64,000 nucleotides of DNA, taken from Croceibacterium_B sp963783195 (GTDB taxonomy: Bacteria > Pseudomonadota > Alphaproteobacteria > Sphingomonadales > Sphingomonadaceae). This document shows positions 8,181 through 17,711 of this stretch, in pieces. The position numbers and the translations under genes were made by a program. Every line of letters begins with the position of its first letter. The first letter of the stretch is position 1. Location: positions 1,364,001-1,428,000 of the forward strand of contig CAWAMV010000004.1 in the NCBI GenBank assembly GCA_963783195.1, written 5' to 3'. The notes beneath the pieces are model-generated. The model made no database searches, had not been told where the DNA came from, and saw nothing but the letters and a program-made list of their open reading frames with translations.

Positions 8181-9197
8181 CTAGCGCGGCACACTCCACA
8201 CTTCGCCGCCTTCACCCACACAGAGGGCCATCGCGGCGGCTTCGTCGATGAAGACGTTGCCGTCACCGTCGAATTCGCGCTGACCGTAGCAGCAGCGGAA
8301 GGTTTCGAGCTTTCCGGTTGCCAGGATCGCGCGCTCGCCGATGTCGAGCTGCGCGCTGGCGACCTGCGAGGGGCGAGCTTCGCGGATCGTGCGGACCTGC
8401 CCGGTGCGTGCGGTCATTGTCGGGCCCCCGTCGAATATGTCGACGTAGCCTTCGTGGCTGAAGCCCTCGTTTTCGAGCATTTTCATCGCCGCGCGGCCCG
8501 TCGGGTGGGGGAGGCCGATGACCCTCTTCGCCTCGTCGTTCAGCATGGCGACGTAGACTGGATGCTTGGGCATCAGGTCGGCGATGAACTGATTGCCCTT
8601 GATGGCGTTGAAATAATCGGCGTCCTGGAACGTCATGCCGAAGAAACGACCCGCCACGCCGTCCCAGAAAGGGCTGCCGCCACGCTCGTCGATGATGCCG
8701 CGCAGCTCCGCCAGGATCCGCTCGGCAAAGCGCAGGCGGTGCATTGCGATAAACAGGTAGCGGCTGCGTGCCAGCAGCATGCCCTTGCCGCCGGACCGCT
8801 CTGCCGGGTGAAGGAACAGGCCGCCGACCTCACTCGACCCCTCGAGATCGGTCACCAGGCTGAGGAGTTCGGCTCGCACCGTGCGATCGAGTTCCTGCGA
8901 GTGCTGCGAAAGGGTGTTGAGGCGATAGGAGTAGAACGGCCAGCGTTGGCCGACCTTGGTCATCACCTGGCAGCTCCCCCGGACCTCGCCGGTCGCGGTG
9001 TTCTCGAGCATGAAGACGAACAGGTCGTCGCCCAGTTCGTCCTCGGTCCGGGCAAAGGACTGGCTGGAGCGATGGAGCTTGGCCGCCAGCGCGCTGCGGT
9101 CGGGCGGCAGGTTGGTGAAACCGCCGCCGGTACTCTTGGCCATTTCGTAAAGCGGTTCGAGGTCATCTTCGCGCGCGGCGCGGATCACGAAAGTCAC
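8181..9197 (-). CDS. astA: Arginine N-succinyltransferase
   Basis: 338 aa from GTG at 9197, which overlaps the stop of the upstream hydrolase by 4 bp (GTGA). A longer in-frame reading upstream is an extension into that gene. Transfers succinyl from succinyl-CoA to arginine, committing it to the AST catabolic route. Recognisable GNAT-like and family segments include FVIRAAREDDLEPLYEMA, GGFTNLPPD, LFLHPAERSGGKGMLLARSRYLF and GVAGRFFGMTFQDADYF. Length matches E. coli AstA (344). Probable operon: M20 hydrolase-astA-astB. Confidence 0.95.
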   Translation of the reverse strand: MTFVIRAAREDDLEPLYEMAKSTGGGFTNLPPDRSALAAKLHRSSQSFARTEDELGDDLFVFMLENTATGEVRGSCQVMTKVGQRWPFYSYRLNTLSQHSQELDRTVRAELLSLVTDLEGSSEVGGLFLHPAERSGGKGMLLARSRYLFIAMHRLRFAERILAELRGIIDERGGSPFWDGVAGRFFGMTFQDADYFNAIKGNQFIADLMPKHPVYVAMLNDEAKRVIGLPHPTGRAAMKMLENEGFSHEGYVDIFDGGPTMTARTGQVRTIREARPSQVASAQLDIGERAILATGKLETFRCCYGQREFDGDGNVFIDEAAAMALCVGEGGEVWSVPR

Positions 9198-10411
9198 AAG
9201 GCCTCCCCGGTTGCGAGGCGGTGCAGGACCACCGCGGACAGCGCTGCCCGTTCCGAGAGCGAGCTGGCGATCATGAACTCTTGCGGCGAATGAATCGACC
9301 CACCGCGTACCCCCAGCGTGTCGACCACCGGCACCCCGCAGGCCGCGATATTGTTGCCGTCGCAAACCCCTCCGGTTGGCTGCCAGCCAAGCTGGCGCCC
9401 AAGAGCCGCCGAGGTATCGGTCACGAGGTCAAACAGCCTCTGCGCCTTCGGGTCGACCGGCTTCGGGGGGCGGGTAATGCCGCCGTGCTGGTGAATGGCA
9501 ACTTCATGCATTTCGGCAATGTTTTCCACCAGGGTCTTGAGATCTCGTTCGAATGCTTCTGCTGCCGCGATTGTCTTGGGGCGGATGTTGAAGCGTAACA
9601 CGGCGTGATCGGGCACGACGTTATTGGCCGATCCGCCGTCGATGCGGGCAGGGTTCACGGAGAGGTTCGCATGGCCGAGCGCCTTGAGTGCCACCGCCAG
9701 CGCAGCGGCCGCGACGATGGCGTTGCGCCCTTCCTGCGGATTGCGCCCGGCATGGGCGGAGCGCCCGGTAACCACCAGCGAGTAGTTGCCGCTGCCGCCC
9801 CGTGCGTGGGCCAGCGTCCCGTCGGGCAGGGCGCTGGGCTCGTAGGTCAACGCGGCGAACTTTCCCTGCGCGAGATCGGCAATCAGCGGAGCGGAGGCGA
9901 GCGAGCCGGTTTCCTCGTCCGAATTGATCATCACGTCGTACCCGACGCTCTCTGCCCCGGGCGTGGTTTCGAAGGCCGTCAGCGCGTGGAGGATCACCGC
10001 GATGCCACCCTTCATGTCCGCCGCGCCGGGCGCATTGAGCGTATCGTCGTCAATCCAGGTTCCGCCCTGGAAGGGGTGATCCAGAGGATAGACCGTGTCC
10101 ATGTGGCCGGTCAGCAGGATGCGCCGTTCCGCACCGGGCCGGACGCGCAGGACCATGTGCTTGCCATGGTCCAGACAAACCTCGTCGCCCGCCTGATCGA
10201 TGGCTGAAACCGGAGCGGGTGCGACCATCTCGATCTCCCCGGGCAGCGCGCCGAACCCGTCGGCCAGCTCCCCCGCCTGCCGCGCCAGTCCTGCCAGGTT
10301 GCGCGTGCCCGAGTTGATCGCGCTCCACTGCTCGACCTGCGCGAGCATCGCGGCCTGGTCGATGCCGTCGGCCAGCGCGCGTTCGAGGTTCGAAAGCTGT
10401 TTCATCTGCAA
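9194..10411 (-). CDS. M20-family metallohydrolase in the ast operon
   Basis: 405 aa, ATG at 10411. Zinc-dependent amidohydrolase/peptidase of the M20 group (ArgE/DapE/carboxypeptidase G2). Metal and catalytic residues are visible: H in LTGHMDTVYP (about residue 101), D in GAADMKGG (about 134), EE in NSDEETGS (about 168), and H in GGSIHSPQEF near the end. An internal dimerisation domain contains VTGRSAHAGRNPQEGRNAI. Because it is translationally coupled to astA and no astE is seen nearby, it may perform the final desuccinylation of N-succinylglutamate. That job is inference; it could equally be an unrelated carboxypeptidase. Confidence 0.85.
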   Translation of the reverse strand: MQMKQLSNLERALADGIDQAAMLAQVEQWSAINSGTRNLAGLARQAGELADGFGALPGEIEMVAPAPVSAIDQAGDEVCLDHGKHMVLRVRPGAERRILLTGHMDTVYPLDHPFQGGTWIDDDTLNAPGAADMKGGIAVILHALTAFETTPGAESVGYDVMINSDEETGSLASAPLIADLAQGKFAALTYEPSALPDGTLAHARGGSGNYSLVVTGRSAHAGRNPQEGRNAIVAAAALAVALKALGHANLSVNPARIDGGSANNVVPDHAVLRFNIRPKTIAAAEAFERDLKTLVENIAEMHEVAIHQHGGITRPPKPVDPKAQRLFDLVTDTSAALGRQLGWQPTGGVCDGNNIAACGVPVVDTLGVRGGSIHSPQEFMIASSLSERAALSAVVLHRLATGEAL

Positions 10412-10451
10412 CTGCCGTAGCGGGGCGGCTCGCGGCGGCCAAGCCCCGCGG

Positions 10452-11276
10452 TCAGGAAAGCAGCCTTGCTATCGCCACGAATTCGGCAACCGAGAGCGTC
10501 TCGGCCCGCCGGGTGGGATCGATTGCCAGCGAATGAAGCGCTTCATTGGCGCTGTGAACACCCTTCAGACTCTGCCGTAACATCTTGCGACGCTGTCCGA
10601 ACGCCGCCTCGGTCACCCGCTCCAGAACGGCCGCGGTCACGCCCGTGGGCATGTCGCCGGGGGTAACGTGAACCACGGCGCTCATCACCTTGGGAGGCGG
10701 CGTGAAAGCGCTGCGGTGCACCTTCATCGCCAGCTTGGCCGTGCTGCGCCATTGGGCAAGCACAGCCAGCCGGCCATAGGTCCCGCTCCCCGGCGCGGCG
10801 ACGATCCGCTGGGCGACCTCGAGCTGGAACATCAGCGTCAGCGAGGTCCAGGCAGGCGGCCATGTCTGCCCCCCGAGCCAGCGGGTGAAAAGCGCCGTGC
10901 CGACATTGTACGGCAGGTTCGAAAGCACGGCGAAGGGCTCGCCCATCAGTTCGGTATGGTTCATCGCCAGCGCATCGCCCTGGATGACCCGCAAGCGACC
11001 GGGGAAGGCTTCCGCCAGTTCGGCCAGAGCGGGCAGACAGCGGCGGTCCATCTCGATCGCGGTGACGCGCGCACCTGCGCGCAGCAGCGCACGGGTCAGA
11101 CCGCCCGGCCCCGGACCGACCTCGAGCACGGCGCGATCCTCCAGCGAGCCGGGGATTGCCGCAATGCGGTCGAGCAACTGCTCGTCGAACAGGAAATTCT
11201 GCCCCAGGGCCCTGGATGCCGAGAGGCCGTGCTGCGCGATCACCTCGCGCAGGGGAGGGAGGGGAGTGCTTGTCAC
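10452..11276 (-). CDS. rsmA: 16S rRNA (adenine1518-N6/adenine1519-N6)-dimethyltransferase
   Basis: 274 aa from GTG at 11276. No in-frame ATG exists close by, and further extension runs into pdxA. SAM-dependent dimethylation of two adjacent adenosines in the 3' hairpin of 16S rRNA, late in 30S assembly. Diagnostic motifs: ALGQNFLFD at about residue 25, the SAM site VLEVGPGPGGLT at about 50, VIQGDAL, and catalytic NLPYNV at about 113. FTPPPKVMSAVV and AFGQRRKMLRQSL lie in the C-terminal domain. Gene order lptD-surA-pdxA-rsmA is the conserved proteobacterial arrangement. Confidence 0.95.
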   Translation of the reverse strand: MTSTPLPPLREVIAQHGLSASRALGQNFLFDEQLLDRIAAIPGSLEDRAVLEVGPGPGGLTRALLRAGARVTAIEMDRRCLPALAELAEAFPGRLRVIQGDALAMNHTELMGEPFAVLSNLPYNVGTALFTRWLGGQTWPPAWTSLTLMFQLEVAQRIVAAPGSGTYGRLAVLAQWRSTAKLAMKVHRSAFTPPPKVMSAVVHVTPGDMPTGVTAAVLERVTEAAFGQRRKMLRQSLKGVHSANEALHSLAIDPTRRAETLSVAEFVAIARLLS

Positions 11277-11295
11277 CGGCGTCCAGCTACGGCCA

Positions 11296-12295
11296 CTAGG
11301 TCTGCGACGCTCGGCGCACCGCGATCTCTCCGGCCATGCGGATGGCTGCAATCATCGCGCCGGGATCGGCGATCCCCTTGCCGGCGATGTCGAACGCGGT
11401 GCCGTGATCGGGGCTGGTTCGTACGATGGGCAAGCCCAGCGTGACGTTCACGCCCTGATCGAAGTCGAGCGCCTTGAGCGGGACGAGCGCCTGATCGTGG
11501 TACATGGCGATGGCTGCGTCGTACGTTTGCCGCGCCCGAGGGGCGAACATGGTATCGGCTGGGTGCGGGCCCGTGGCGTTAATCCCGCACGCTCTCAGGT
11601 TCTTCACTGCGGGAGCAACGATCTCGTCGTCCTCGGTACCCATTCGCCCGCTCTCTCCTGCGTGCGGGTTGAGCGCCGCGACCGCCAGCCTCGGTGTCGC
11701 GATCCCGAAGTCGGACTTCAAGGCATCCGCGACCGTCGTGGCGGTCTTGCAGATCAGTTCGGCGTTCAGCCGTCCTGGCACTTCGGACAGGGCGCAATGC
11801 ACGGTCACCGGAACCGCACGCAGCTGCGGACCGGCGAGCATCATGACCGCGTCATCCGGAAAGCCGCAAGCGACGGCGAGAAATTCGGTCTGGCCGGGAA
11901 AATCGAAGCCGACCCCGGCCAGCGCCGCCTTGGAGATCGGCGCCGTCACCACCCCGCCAGCCCGCTGCTCGATCGCCAACGCGGTTGCCCGCCGAAGGGA
12001 GGACAGTGCCAACGCGGCCCCGCGCGGATCCGGCGCGCCGGCTGCGTAAGCGGCGTCCTCGTCGCCGAGCACCGGCAGGGCGCGATCGAAACAGGCGAGC
12101 GCTTCGGCCGGCTCCGATATGGGCGCGACCCGCAGGTCCAGTCCGCGGGCGGACGCAGCGGCCTTCAGCACACCGGCCCCGCCGCACACGAAGAAAGGCG
12201 GCAAGCCCTCGGCCTCGCGCCGCAGCCCACGCTTCGCAGATCAGTTCCGGGCCGACGCCCGCCGGATCGCCCAGCGATACGGCCAGCGGAAGGAT
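11296..12295 (-). CDS. pdxA: 4-hydroxythreonine-4-phosphate dehydrogenase, frameshifted near its N-terminus and lacking a clear start
   Basis: NAD-dependent enzyme of DXP-dependent pyridoxal phosphate synthesis. Residues after about 35 are intact in one frame: VVTAPISKAAL, FPGQTEFLA, LNPHAGESGRMGTEDDEI, AMYHDQALVPLKALDFDQGVNVTLGLP and TSPDHGTAFDIAGKG include the metal-binding His residues. The N-terminal PLAVSLGDPAGVGPELI lies in another frame. The frames join near 12205-12215 in GCTGCGGCGCGAGGCC, where loss of a CG dinucleotide (or gain of one base) would explain it. Repaired length is about 333 aa, as expected. No ATG, GTG or TTG precedes the conserved N-terminus at a sensible place; the codon there is ATC (12295), 1 bp beyond the surA stop, and an in-frame ATG exists only at 12370 inside surA. 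Confidence 0.8.
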
Positions 12296-12296
12296 C

Positions 12297-13670
12297 CTAG
12301 TTATATTCGACCACCGCGTCGCGGCGCAGGTCGCGCAGGTAACGCTGGGCGCGCTTGCCGACACGGTCATCCTCGAGCTGACTCATCAGCTCGTCGTAGC
12401 TCGGGCCGCCGCTCGCCGCCGGATCGTCACGCCCGCAGAGCATGAGCACGCGCACGCCCTCGGTCAGGTCGCCGAACGGCGGAGTGGCTTGGCCGACATT
12501 GAGCTTGAGAACGAGTTCCTGCAGCGCCGCGGGCAGGGTGCGCGCCTGGATCTCGTCGTTGGCAACGACCGACGCGCCGATCGCGGCGGCAGCCGCATCC
12601 ACTTCGCCGCAGCCACGAACGTTCTGCATCGCCTGGGCGAAGATCGACGCCTTCTGCCGGGCATCTTCTTCGCTGGTGCCCTTGGGATAATCGAGCGAGA
12701 TCTGCTTGAGACTGAGAACGGCGTCGCGCGGATCGGCCATGCCGACCTGGCGCTTGTCCTGCAGGTAGAGGATGGAGAAACCGCCGGGGATTTCCACCGG
12801 GCCGACGAGCTGGCCGGGCTGGAGATTGCGCGCAGCGTTCTCCAGCGTCGGGTTTTGCAGCTGCTCCAGCCTGATCCATCCCAGGTCGCCGCCCACGGCC
12901 GCAGTCGAGGCTTCGGAGAACTGCCGGGCATAGCCGACGAAGCTGCCGCCCTGGCGAAGCTGGTCGACGATGCGGGTTGCGTTCTGCGCCACCTGGTCGT
13001 GGGTCGCGGGGGTGGTCGAAAGATAAATCTCGGCCAGCTTGTATTCGGGCTGGCCCTTGTTGGCCTGGATCCGCTGGTAGAGCTCGTTCACCTCGTCGGC
13101 GGAGACGTTGACGAAGGGCTGGACATTGCGCTGGAGCAGGCGGTTCCATGCGAGCTCGCCCTCGATCTGCCGCTTGAGAGACGCAGAGGAGGACCCCAGC
13201 GACTTCAGGTGCTTGTCGAGATCTTCCGGACTGCGCCCGAAACGCTGCTGGGCGAAGCGCTGGTAGTATTGTTCCACCTCGTCCTTCGTCACCGCCATGT
13301 CCTGGGCGGCGGCTTCCTGGATCTGCAGGGTCTCGTCGATCAGGTTGCGCAGGACCTGCAAGCGCAGGCGCTGCAGTTCCGCCGGCGGGATTTCCGCCCC
13401 CTCGTTCGCCGCCACGATCAGGGCCACGCGCTGATCGACGTCGGTTCCGGTGATGATCTGGCCATTGACCTTGGCGGTCGCCTGGCGGGAATTCGGGTCC
13501 ATCGGGGTGAGAACCTGGACATCGTCCGGGATATCGAACGCGTTGCCTTCGGCGGCGGGAGCGTTCGCAGTGGAGCCTTCCTCCTGCGCGGGTGCCGGTT
13601 GCACCGCCAGCATCGCAAGGGCCGCGACGCCGCTGGCCGAAACAAAAAGTCGACTTACCGTTCGATTCAC
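12297..13670 (-). CDS. surA: Periplasmic chaperone/peptidyl-prolyl isomerase SurA
   Basis: 457 aa. Escorts unfolded outer-membrane proteins across the periplasm. Signal peptide at residues 1-28 (ends PAPAQ). The SurA N-terminal helical domain starts near ATAKVNGQIITGTDVDQRVAL and includes LRNLIDETLQIQEAA. A parvulin PPIase domain spans about 215-320 (AEIYLSTTP, ARQFSEAST, GGDLGWIRLEQL, GPVEIPGGFSILYLQDKR). The C-terminal helical segment ends QRYLRDLRRDAVVEYN. It lies between lptD and pdxA on the same strand, as in many proteobacteria. ATG at 13670 is well placed before the signal peptide. Confidence 0.94.
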   Translation of the reverse strand: MNRTVSRLFVSASGVAALAMLAVQPAPAQEEGSTANAPAAEGNAFDIPDDVQVLTPMDPNSRQATAKVNGQIITGTDVDQRVALIVAANEGAEIPPAELQRLRLQVLRNLIDETLQIQEAAAQDMAVTKDEVEQYYQRFAQQRFGRSPEDLDKHLKSLGSSSASLKRQIEGELAWNRLLQRNVQPFVNVSADEVNELYQRIQANKGQPEYKLAEIYLSTTPATHDQVAQNATRIVDQLRQGGSFVGYARQFSEASTAAVGGDLGWIRLEQLQNPTLENAARNLQPGQLVGPVEIPGGFSILYLQDKRQVGMADPRDAVLSLKQISLDYPKGTSEEDARQKASIFAQAMQNVRGCGEVDAAAAAIGASVVANDEIQARTLPAALQELVLKLNVGQATPPFGDLTEGVRVLMLCGRDDPAASGGPSYDELMSQLEDDRVGKRAQRYLRDLRRDAVVEYN

Positions 13671-13797
13671 CTGGTTATTCCTCGCAACGGCGCGAATACG
13701 TGCGCCGGTCCATTCAATCGGTGGTCGGTTGCGTAAAACCGGCTGAACCGAAGCTGAGCAGCCGGTGCCTTAGAGGCTGCGCCCTCCGCGCGCAATC

Positions 13798-16140
13798 TCA
13801 CCTGAACCCGAGGTTCTTCAGCGAGAAGAACAGCTGGAACGAGTTGCCCTGCCGGGCGTCGGCGATCGAGACGTAGTCGCGCCGCCAGGTCAGCCCGAAC
13901 TCAAGACAGTCATCCGAGTAGGCGACGCCGAGCCGGGTGCGCAATGGATCGAAGCCGTCGGCATTGAGGCGCGGGTCCTCGTTCTTGTCGGTCAGGTTGA
14001 CGACCGCAGAGCCGAAAACGGACCAGAAACGGGTGAACTCCCAACGGCCAGCGGCACGCAGTTCCTCTCGGTCCTGCAGGTCCTCGAAGGCCAGGTCGAT
14101 GTCGCGGTTGAGGCGAAGATAGCCGACCTCGATGTAGTTGCGATCCGAACCCACGGTCGCATCGATCTCGTTGCGACGGACGGCGAAGGAGTCCTTGTCG
14201 AGGCGGAACCGGTGGGTCAGCTTGACCGTGTCGTGGAAGCGCACCTCCGTGCGACCGACGAAGTCGGAGAACTGCTCGTTGAGGCCCGTGCCGTTGGGAA
14301 ACAGGGTCGGCTTGTCGCTCAGGCGATAGGACTGGCCGATCGTGCTCCGGACGCGCCAACCCGGCCGGTCGAGCTGCCAGTCTACGCCATAAGTGACGCG
14401 GGCACCGTCTTCGAAGCGGTCGTAGCCGGGAAAGCGGTTCAGCGCGAACAGGTTGCTGTCTTCCAGGTCGATTGCCCGGGCGTCTTCGTTCGGGATGGCG
14501 AGGTTGCGCACCGGCGGGCTGGCAACGAACTGCACCCGCGGCGTCAGGACCTGCGTCCCGCCGAGAAGTTCGCCGACGAGCGGCCACTTGAGATCGACCG
14601 CGGCAAGGGCGAGTCCGCGCCCCTGCCAGCCGGGCAAGCCGCGGTAGAGCGGAGTGATCGTCGAGGCGTTCTCGTCCGAATGGTACACATCCCCGCGGAC
14701 CATCGCGGTGAAGGTCACCTCCTGTCCCCAGGGGGTCACGCGGCGCAGGTCCCACTGGGCGCGGGCGAAGGCGCGCTGCGTATCCTGGCCCTGGGTGCGG
14801 GTGATCGCCAGAGTGTTGAGCTGCAGGTCCAGCTTGCCGCCCAGCACCGGATCTTCGACCCGCCTGCGGTAGTCGACCACGGGCAAGGCGATGGGTACCT
14901 GTCCCTGGTCCTGCGTGGTGAGCAGCGCCTGGGTGTACCAGCCGTTGGCCGAGAAGTAGCTGTCGTCGTCGATCCGCTCGACCGCGACGTTGGAGCGCAG
15001 GCGGTCGTCCCGGCTGATGTCGTAGCGGCGCAGGAAAGTCCGGTCGCTGGCAACGCGTACCGATCCGGTAACGCTCCAGTGGGGATCGATCTGCACCCGG
15101 CCATTGGTGAACAGGTAACCGCGCAGATCCTTCTTGGTCGTCCGTGCGGTCGAGCCGAGCGGGATGCGCGTGCCGTAGGTCAGGTAGCCGGTGACCTGGA
15201 ACGCACCCTTGTCCTGAAGCTGGCGAAATTGCGCCGAGACCATCGGGGCGACCTGCGAATAGGCGTAAGCCGACAGCAGCAGGTCCTTGTTGTCGGCAAG
15301 GCGCAGGTAATAGCTTTCGCTCAGCTCCACGCCGTTCGAAGCGCTGTACCCGATGTCGGGAACCATGAAGCCGGACTTGGCCGAACCGTCGGTCCGCAAG
15401 TTGAGCGCCACCAGCGGCAGAACCCGCCGGCCGAAAATCTCGAGCCAGGCGCCCCGAAAGGCGATCGAGTTGTTCTGCTGGTCATAGACGACGCGCCGGG
15501 CCGTGATCCGCCAACTGGGCGACTTCGGACAACCTTCGGACGTCTCGACCGTGCAGCCGGAGTAAGCGGCGCGGGTCAGCACGACCCGCCCGTTTTCGTC
15601 GCGCGTGCCCTCCTGCGCGGCAAGGCGGCCGCCGGTGCGCAGGGCGATCAGCAGGTTGCTCATCGCCCCGGCCTTGAGCTCGTCGGTCAGTTCGATACGG
15701 TCGGTGAACAGCTGGTTTCCGTCCTCGTCGACGAGCCGAACGTCCCCGGTGGCGAGGATCTGGCCCGTCCCCCGGTCCCAGCTGACTTCGTCGGCGCGGA
15801 CCGACTGGTCGCCCGAGCGCAGGATGACGTTGCCGCTGGCCGAGACCGTGTCGCTCTGGTCGTCGTAGCTCAGGCTGTCGGCTTCAAAGGCGATCTGGCG
15901 ATCGCCCGCGGCGTTGAATTCGGGCGCGGCTGGCGGCGCGGGCGTGTCCTCGATCGGGCGCCTGGCGAGCACTTCCTCGATCTGCGGGTCGACCGTTTCC
16001 ACGCCCGGGGCCGCCCCGTCCTGCGCCCTCGCGCCCGCGGGCATCGCGGCGGCCAGCGCGAGCGTGAGCACCGCACCCGTACGGGCGGCGCGCAAGCGAA
16101 TGGGCGTGGCTTGCAGCGTTGGCTGCCGGGCGGGGGGCAT
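13798..16140 (-). CDS. lptD: LPS-assembly outer membrane protein
   Basis: 780 aa from ATG at 16140. Together with LptE forms the outer-membrane translocon that inserts LPS. A signal sequence (to about GARAQ, residue 39) is followed by an acidic linker, an OstA/jellyroll domain (about 75-190: AFEADSLSYDDQSDTVSASGNVILRSGD), and a C-terminal beta-barrel (about 260-780) ending in the aromatic SFQLFFSLKNLGFR. Two Cys pairs are visible (YSGCTVETSEGCPK and a late DDCLEFGLTWRRDY). Upstream in-frame extension to 16449 overlaps the divergent pepA and is rejected. A 127-bp gap separates it from surA. Confidence 0.94.
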   Translation of the reverse strand: MPPARQPTLQATPIRLRAARTGAVLTLALAAAMPAGARAQDGAAPGVETVDPQIEEVLARRPIEDTPAPPAAPEFNAAGDRQIAFEADSLSYDDQSDTVSASGNVILRSGDQSVRADEVSWDRGTGQILATGDVRLVDEDGNQLFTDRIELTDELKAGAMSNLLIALRTGGRLAAQEGTRDENGRVVLTRAAYSGCTVETSEGCPKSPSWRITARRVVYDQQNNSIAFRGAWLEIFGRRVLPLVALNLRTDGSAKSGFMVPDIGYSASNGVELSESYYLRLADNKDLLLSAYAYSQVAPMVSAQFRQLQDKGAFQVTGYLTYGTRIPLGSTARTTKKDLRGYLFTNGRVQIDPHWSVTGSVRVASDRTFLRRYDISRDDRLRSNVAVERIDDDSYFSANGWYTQALLTTQDQGQVPIALPVVDYRRRVEDPVLGGKLDLQLNTLAITRTQGQDTQRAFARAQWDLRRVTPWGQEVTFTAMVRGDVYHSDENASTITPLYRGLPGWQGRGLALAAVDLKWPLVGELLGGTQVLTPRVQFVASPPVRNLAIPNEDARAIDLEDSNLFALNRFPGYDRFEDGARVTYGVDWQLDRPGWRVRSTIGQSYRLSDKPTLFPNGTGLNEQFSDFVGRTEVRFHDTVKLTHRFRLDKDSFAVRRNEIDATVGSDRNYIEVGYLRLNRDIDLAFEDLQDREELRAAGRWEFTRFWSVFGSAVVNLTDKNEDPRLNADGFDPLRTRLGVAYSDDCLEFGLTWRRDYVSIADARQGNSFQLFFSLKNLGFR

Positions 16141-16237
16141 GGGTTGCCTATCGCATCGGTCGCAACTAAGCGCAACGCCATCCAAATTCGGGCCTGCGCG
16201 TCCCGGCGCGCAAGGCCAACAGCTCACCGGAGAGACC

Positions 16238-17701
16238 ATGCAGATCACCTTTCGCGCAACCACCGACGCCAGCACACCGCGCCTCGCTGCCCGCATCGTC
16301 GACCAGGATGCGCTCCCCGCCGACCTGAGCCGCGCCGACAGCGAAGGCGCGGCCGCGGCGCGCTTCACCGGCAAGACGGGCCAGGTCTTCGAAAGCTTCG
16401 CCGAACGCGACGGACGCATCGTGCGCCAGGCGCTCGTGGGCGCGGGCAAGGCCGATGGCGAGGGGCGCCACGCAGCGCTCGAGAAGGCTGGCGCGGCGCT
16501 TGCCGCGCGCTACCTGTGCTCGGGGGAAAAGGCGCTCGCGCTCGACGTCTCGGACGGGAAGCTCGATGCGGAAGCGGTCGCCGCCGTGCTGACCGGCTTG
16601 CGCCTGCGTGCCTGGCGGCACGACACCTATCGCACCAAGCTGAAGGACGAGCAGAAGCGCTCGCTGGAAGAGGTGGTGGTGATCGGTGCGCCCCGCGGCA
16701 CCGAGGCGGCCTGGGAGATCGAACAGGCAGTGGCCGCCGGCGTGGAGCTGACCCGCGAACTGGTCGCCGAACCGGCCAACGTGATTTACCCCGAGAGCTT
16801 CGTCGAGCGCGTGACCAAGCGACTCGACGGCACCGGGGCGGAAGTTTCCTTCCTGACGGAAGACGAGATGCGCGACCTGGGCATGGGTGCGCTGCTCGGC
16901 GTCAGCCAGGGCTCGGATCGAGAGGCCCGCCTGCTGTGCATCAAGTGGCTGGGCGGGGACAAGGGCGCCGCTCCGACGGTCTTCGTCGGCAAGGGCGTGA
17001 CCTTCGACACCGGGGGCATCTCGCTCAAGCCGCCGGCCGGGATGGAAGACATGAAGTGGGACATGGGCGGCGCCGGCGCCGTGGCCGGCGCGATGATGGC
17101 GCTGGCCGGCCGCAAGGCCAGGGCCAACGTGATCGGCGTCTGCGGCCTGGTCGAGAACATGCCCGACGGCAAGGCGCAGCGCCCGGGCGACATCGTCACC
17201 AGCATGAGCGGGCAGACGATCGAGGTGATCAATACCGACGCCGAAGGCCGGCTGGTGCTGTGCGACGCGCTGACCTGGGTGCAGCGCGAGTTCAAGCCAG
17301 CCGCAATCGTCGATCTCGCCACGCTGACCGGCGCGATGGTCATCGCGCTGGGCCATGAAAACGCCGGGCTGTTCTCGAACAACGACACGCTGGCCGACAA
17401 CCTGCTGAAGGCGGGCAAGGAAAGCGGCGACGGGCTGTGGCGTTTCCCGATTTCGGCCGGTTACGACAAGCTCATCGACTCGCCCATCGCCGACATGAAG
17501 AACGTCGGCCCGCGGCACAGCGGCTCGATCACCGCGGCCCAGTTCCTCCAGCGCTTCGTCGAGAACGATACGCCCTGGGCGCACCTCGACATCGCCGGCA
17601 TGGCCTGGGCGGACAAGGCGGGCGCGGTGTGGGACAAGGGTGCGACCGGTTACGGCGTGCGCCTGCTCGACCGCTACGTGCGCGACGTACTGGAGAGCTA
17701 G
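16238..17701 (+). CDS. pepA: Leucyl aminopeptidase (M17)
   Basis: 487 aa, ATG at 16238 after GGAGAGACC. Cytosolic hexameric dizinc aminopeptidase that removes N-terminal residues. The C-terminal catalytic domain has VGKGVTFDTGGISLKPP (Lys and Asp ligands), KWDMGGAGAV, and the invariant family signature NTDAEGRLVL (about residue 332), followed by DLATLTGAMVIALG. The N-terminal macrodomain-like part (residues 1-165) is less conserved. Divergent from lptD with 97 bp between starts; holC follows after 10 bp, matching the common pepA-holC pair. Confidence 0.96.
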   Translation: MQITFRATTDASTPRLAARIVDQDALPADLSRADSEGAAAARFTGKTGQVFESFAERDGRIVRQALVGAGKADGEGRHAALEKAGAALAARYLCSGEKALALDVSDGKLDAEAVAAVLTGLRLRAWRHDTYRTKLKDEQKRSLEEVVVIGAPRGTEAAWEIEQAVAAGVELTRELVAEPANVIYPESFVERVTKRLDGTGAEVSFLTEDEMRDLGMGALLGVSQGSDREARLLCIKWLGGDKGAAPTVFVGKGVTFDTGGISLKPPAGMEDMKWDMGGAGAVAGAMMALAGRKARANVIGVCGLVENMPDGKAQRPGDIVTSMSGQTIEVINTDAEGRLVLCDALTWVQREFKPAAIVDLATLTGAMVIALGHENAGLFSNNDTLADNLLKAGKESGDGLWRFPISAGYDKLIDSPIADMKNVGPRHSGSITAAQFLQRFVENDTPWAHLDIAGMAWADKAGAVWDKGATGYGVRLLDRYVRDVLES

Positions 17702-17711
17702 GCTCTCCGCC

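Noticed and set aside
14212..17358. A plus-strand open frame of over 1,000 codons antisense to lptD and continuing out of frame through pepA
   Set aside because: It is a by-product of high GC: Arg/Ala/Gly/Pro-rich with no motifs, while lptD and pepA on the true frames are fully conserved.
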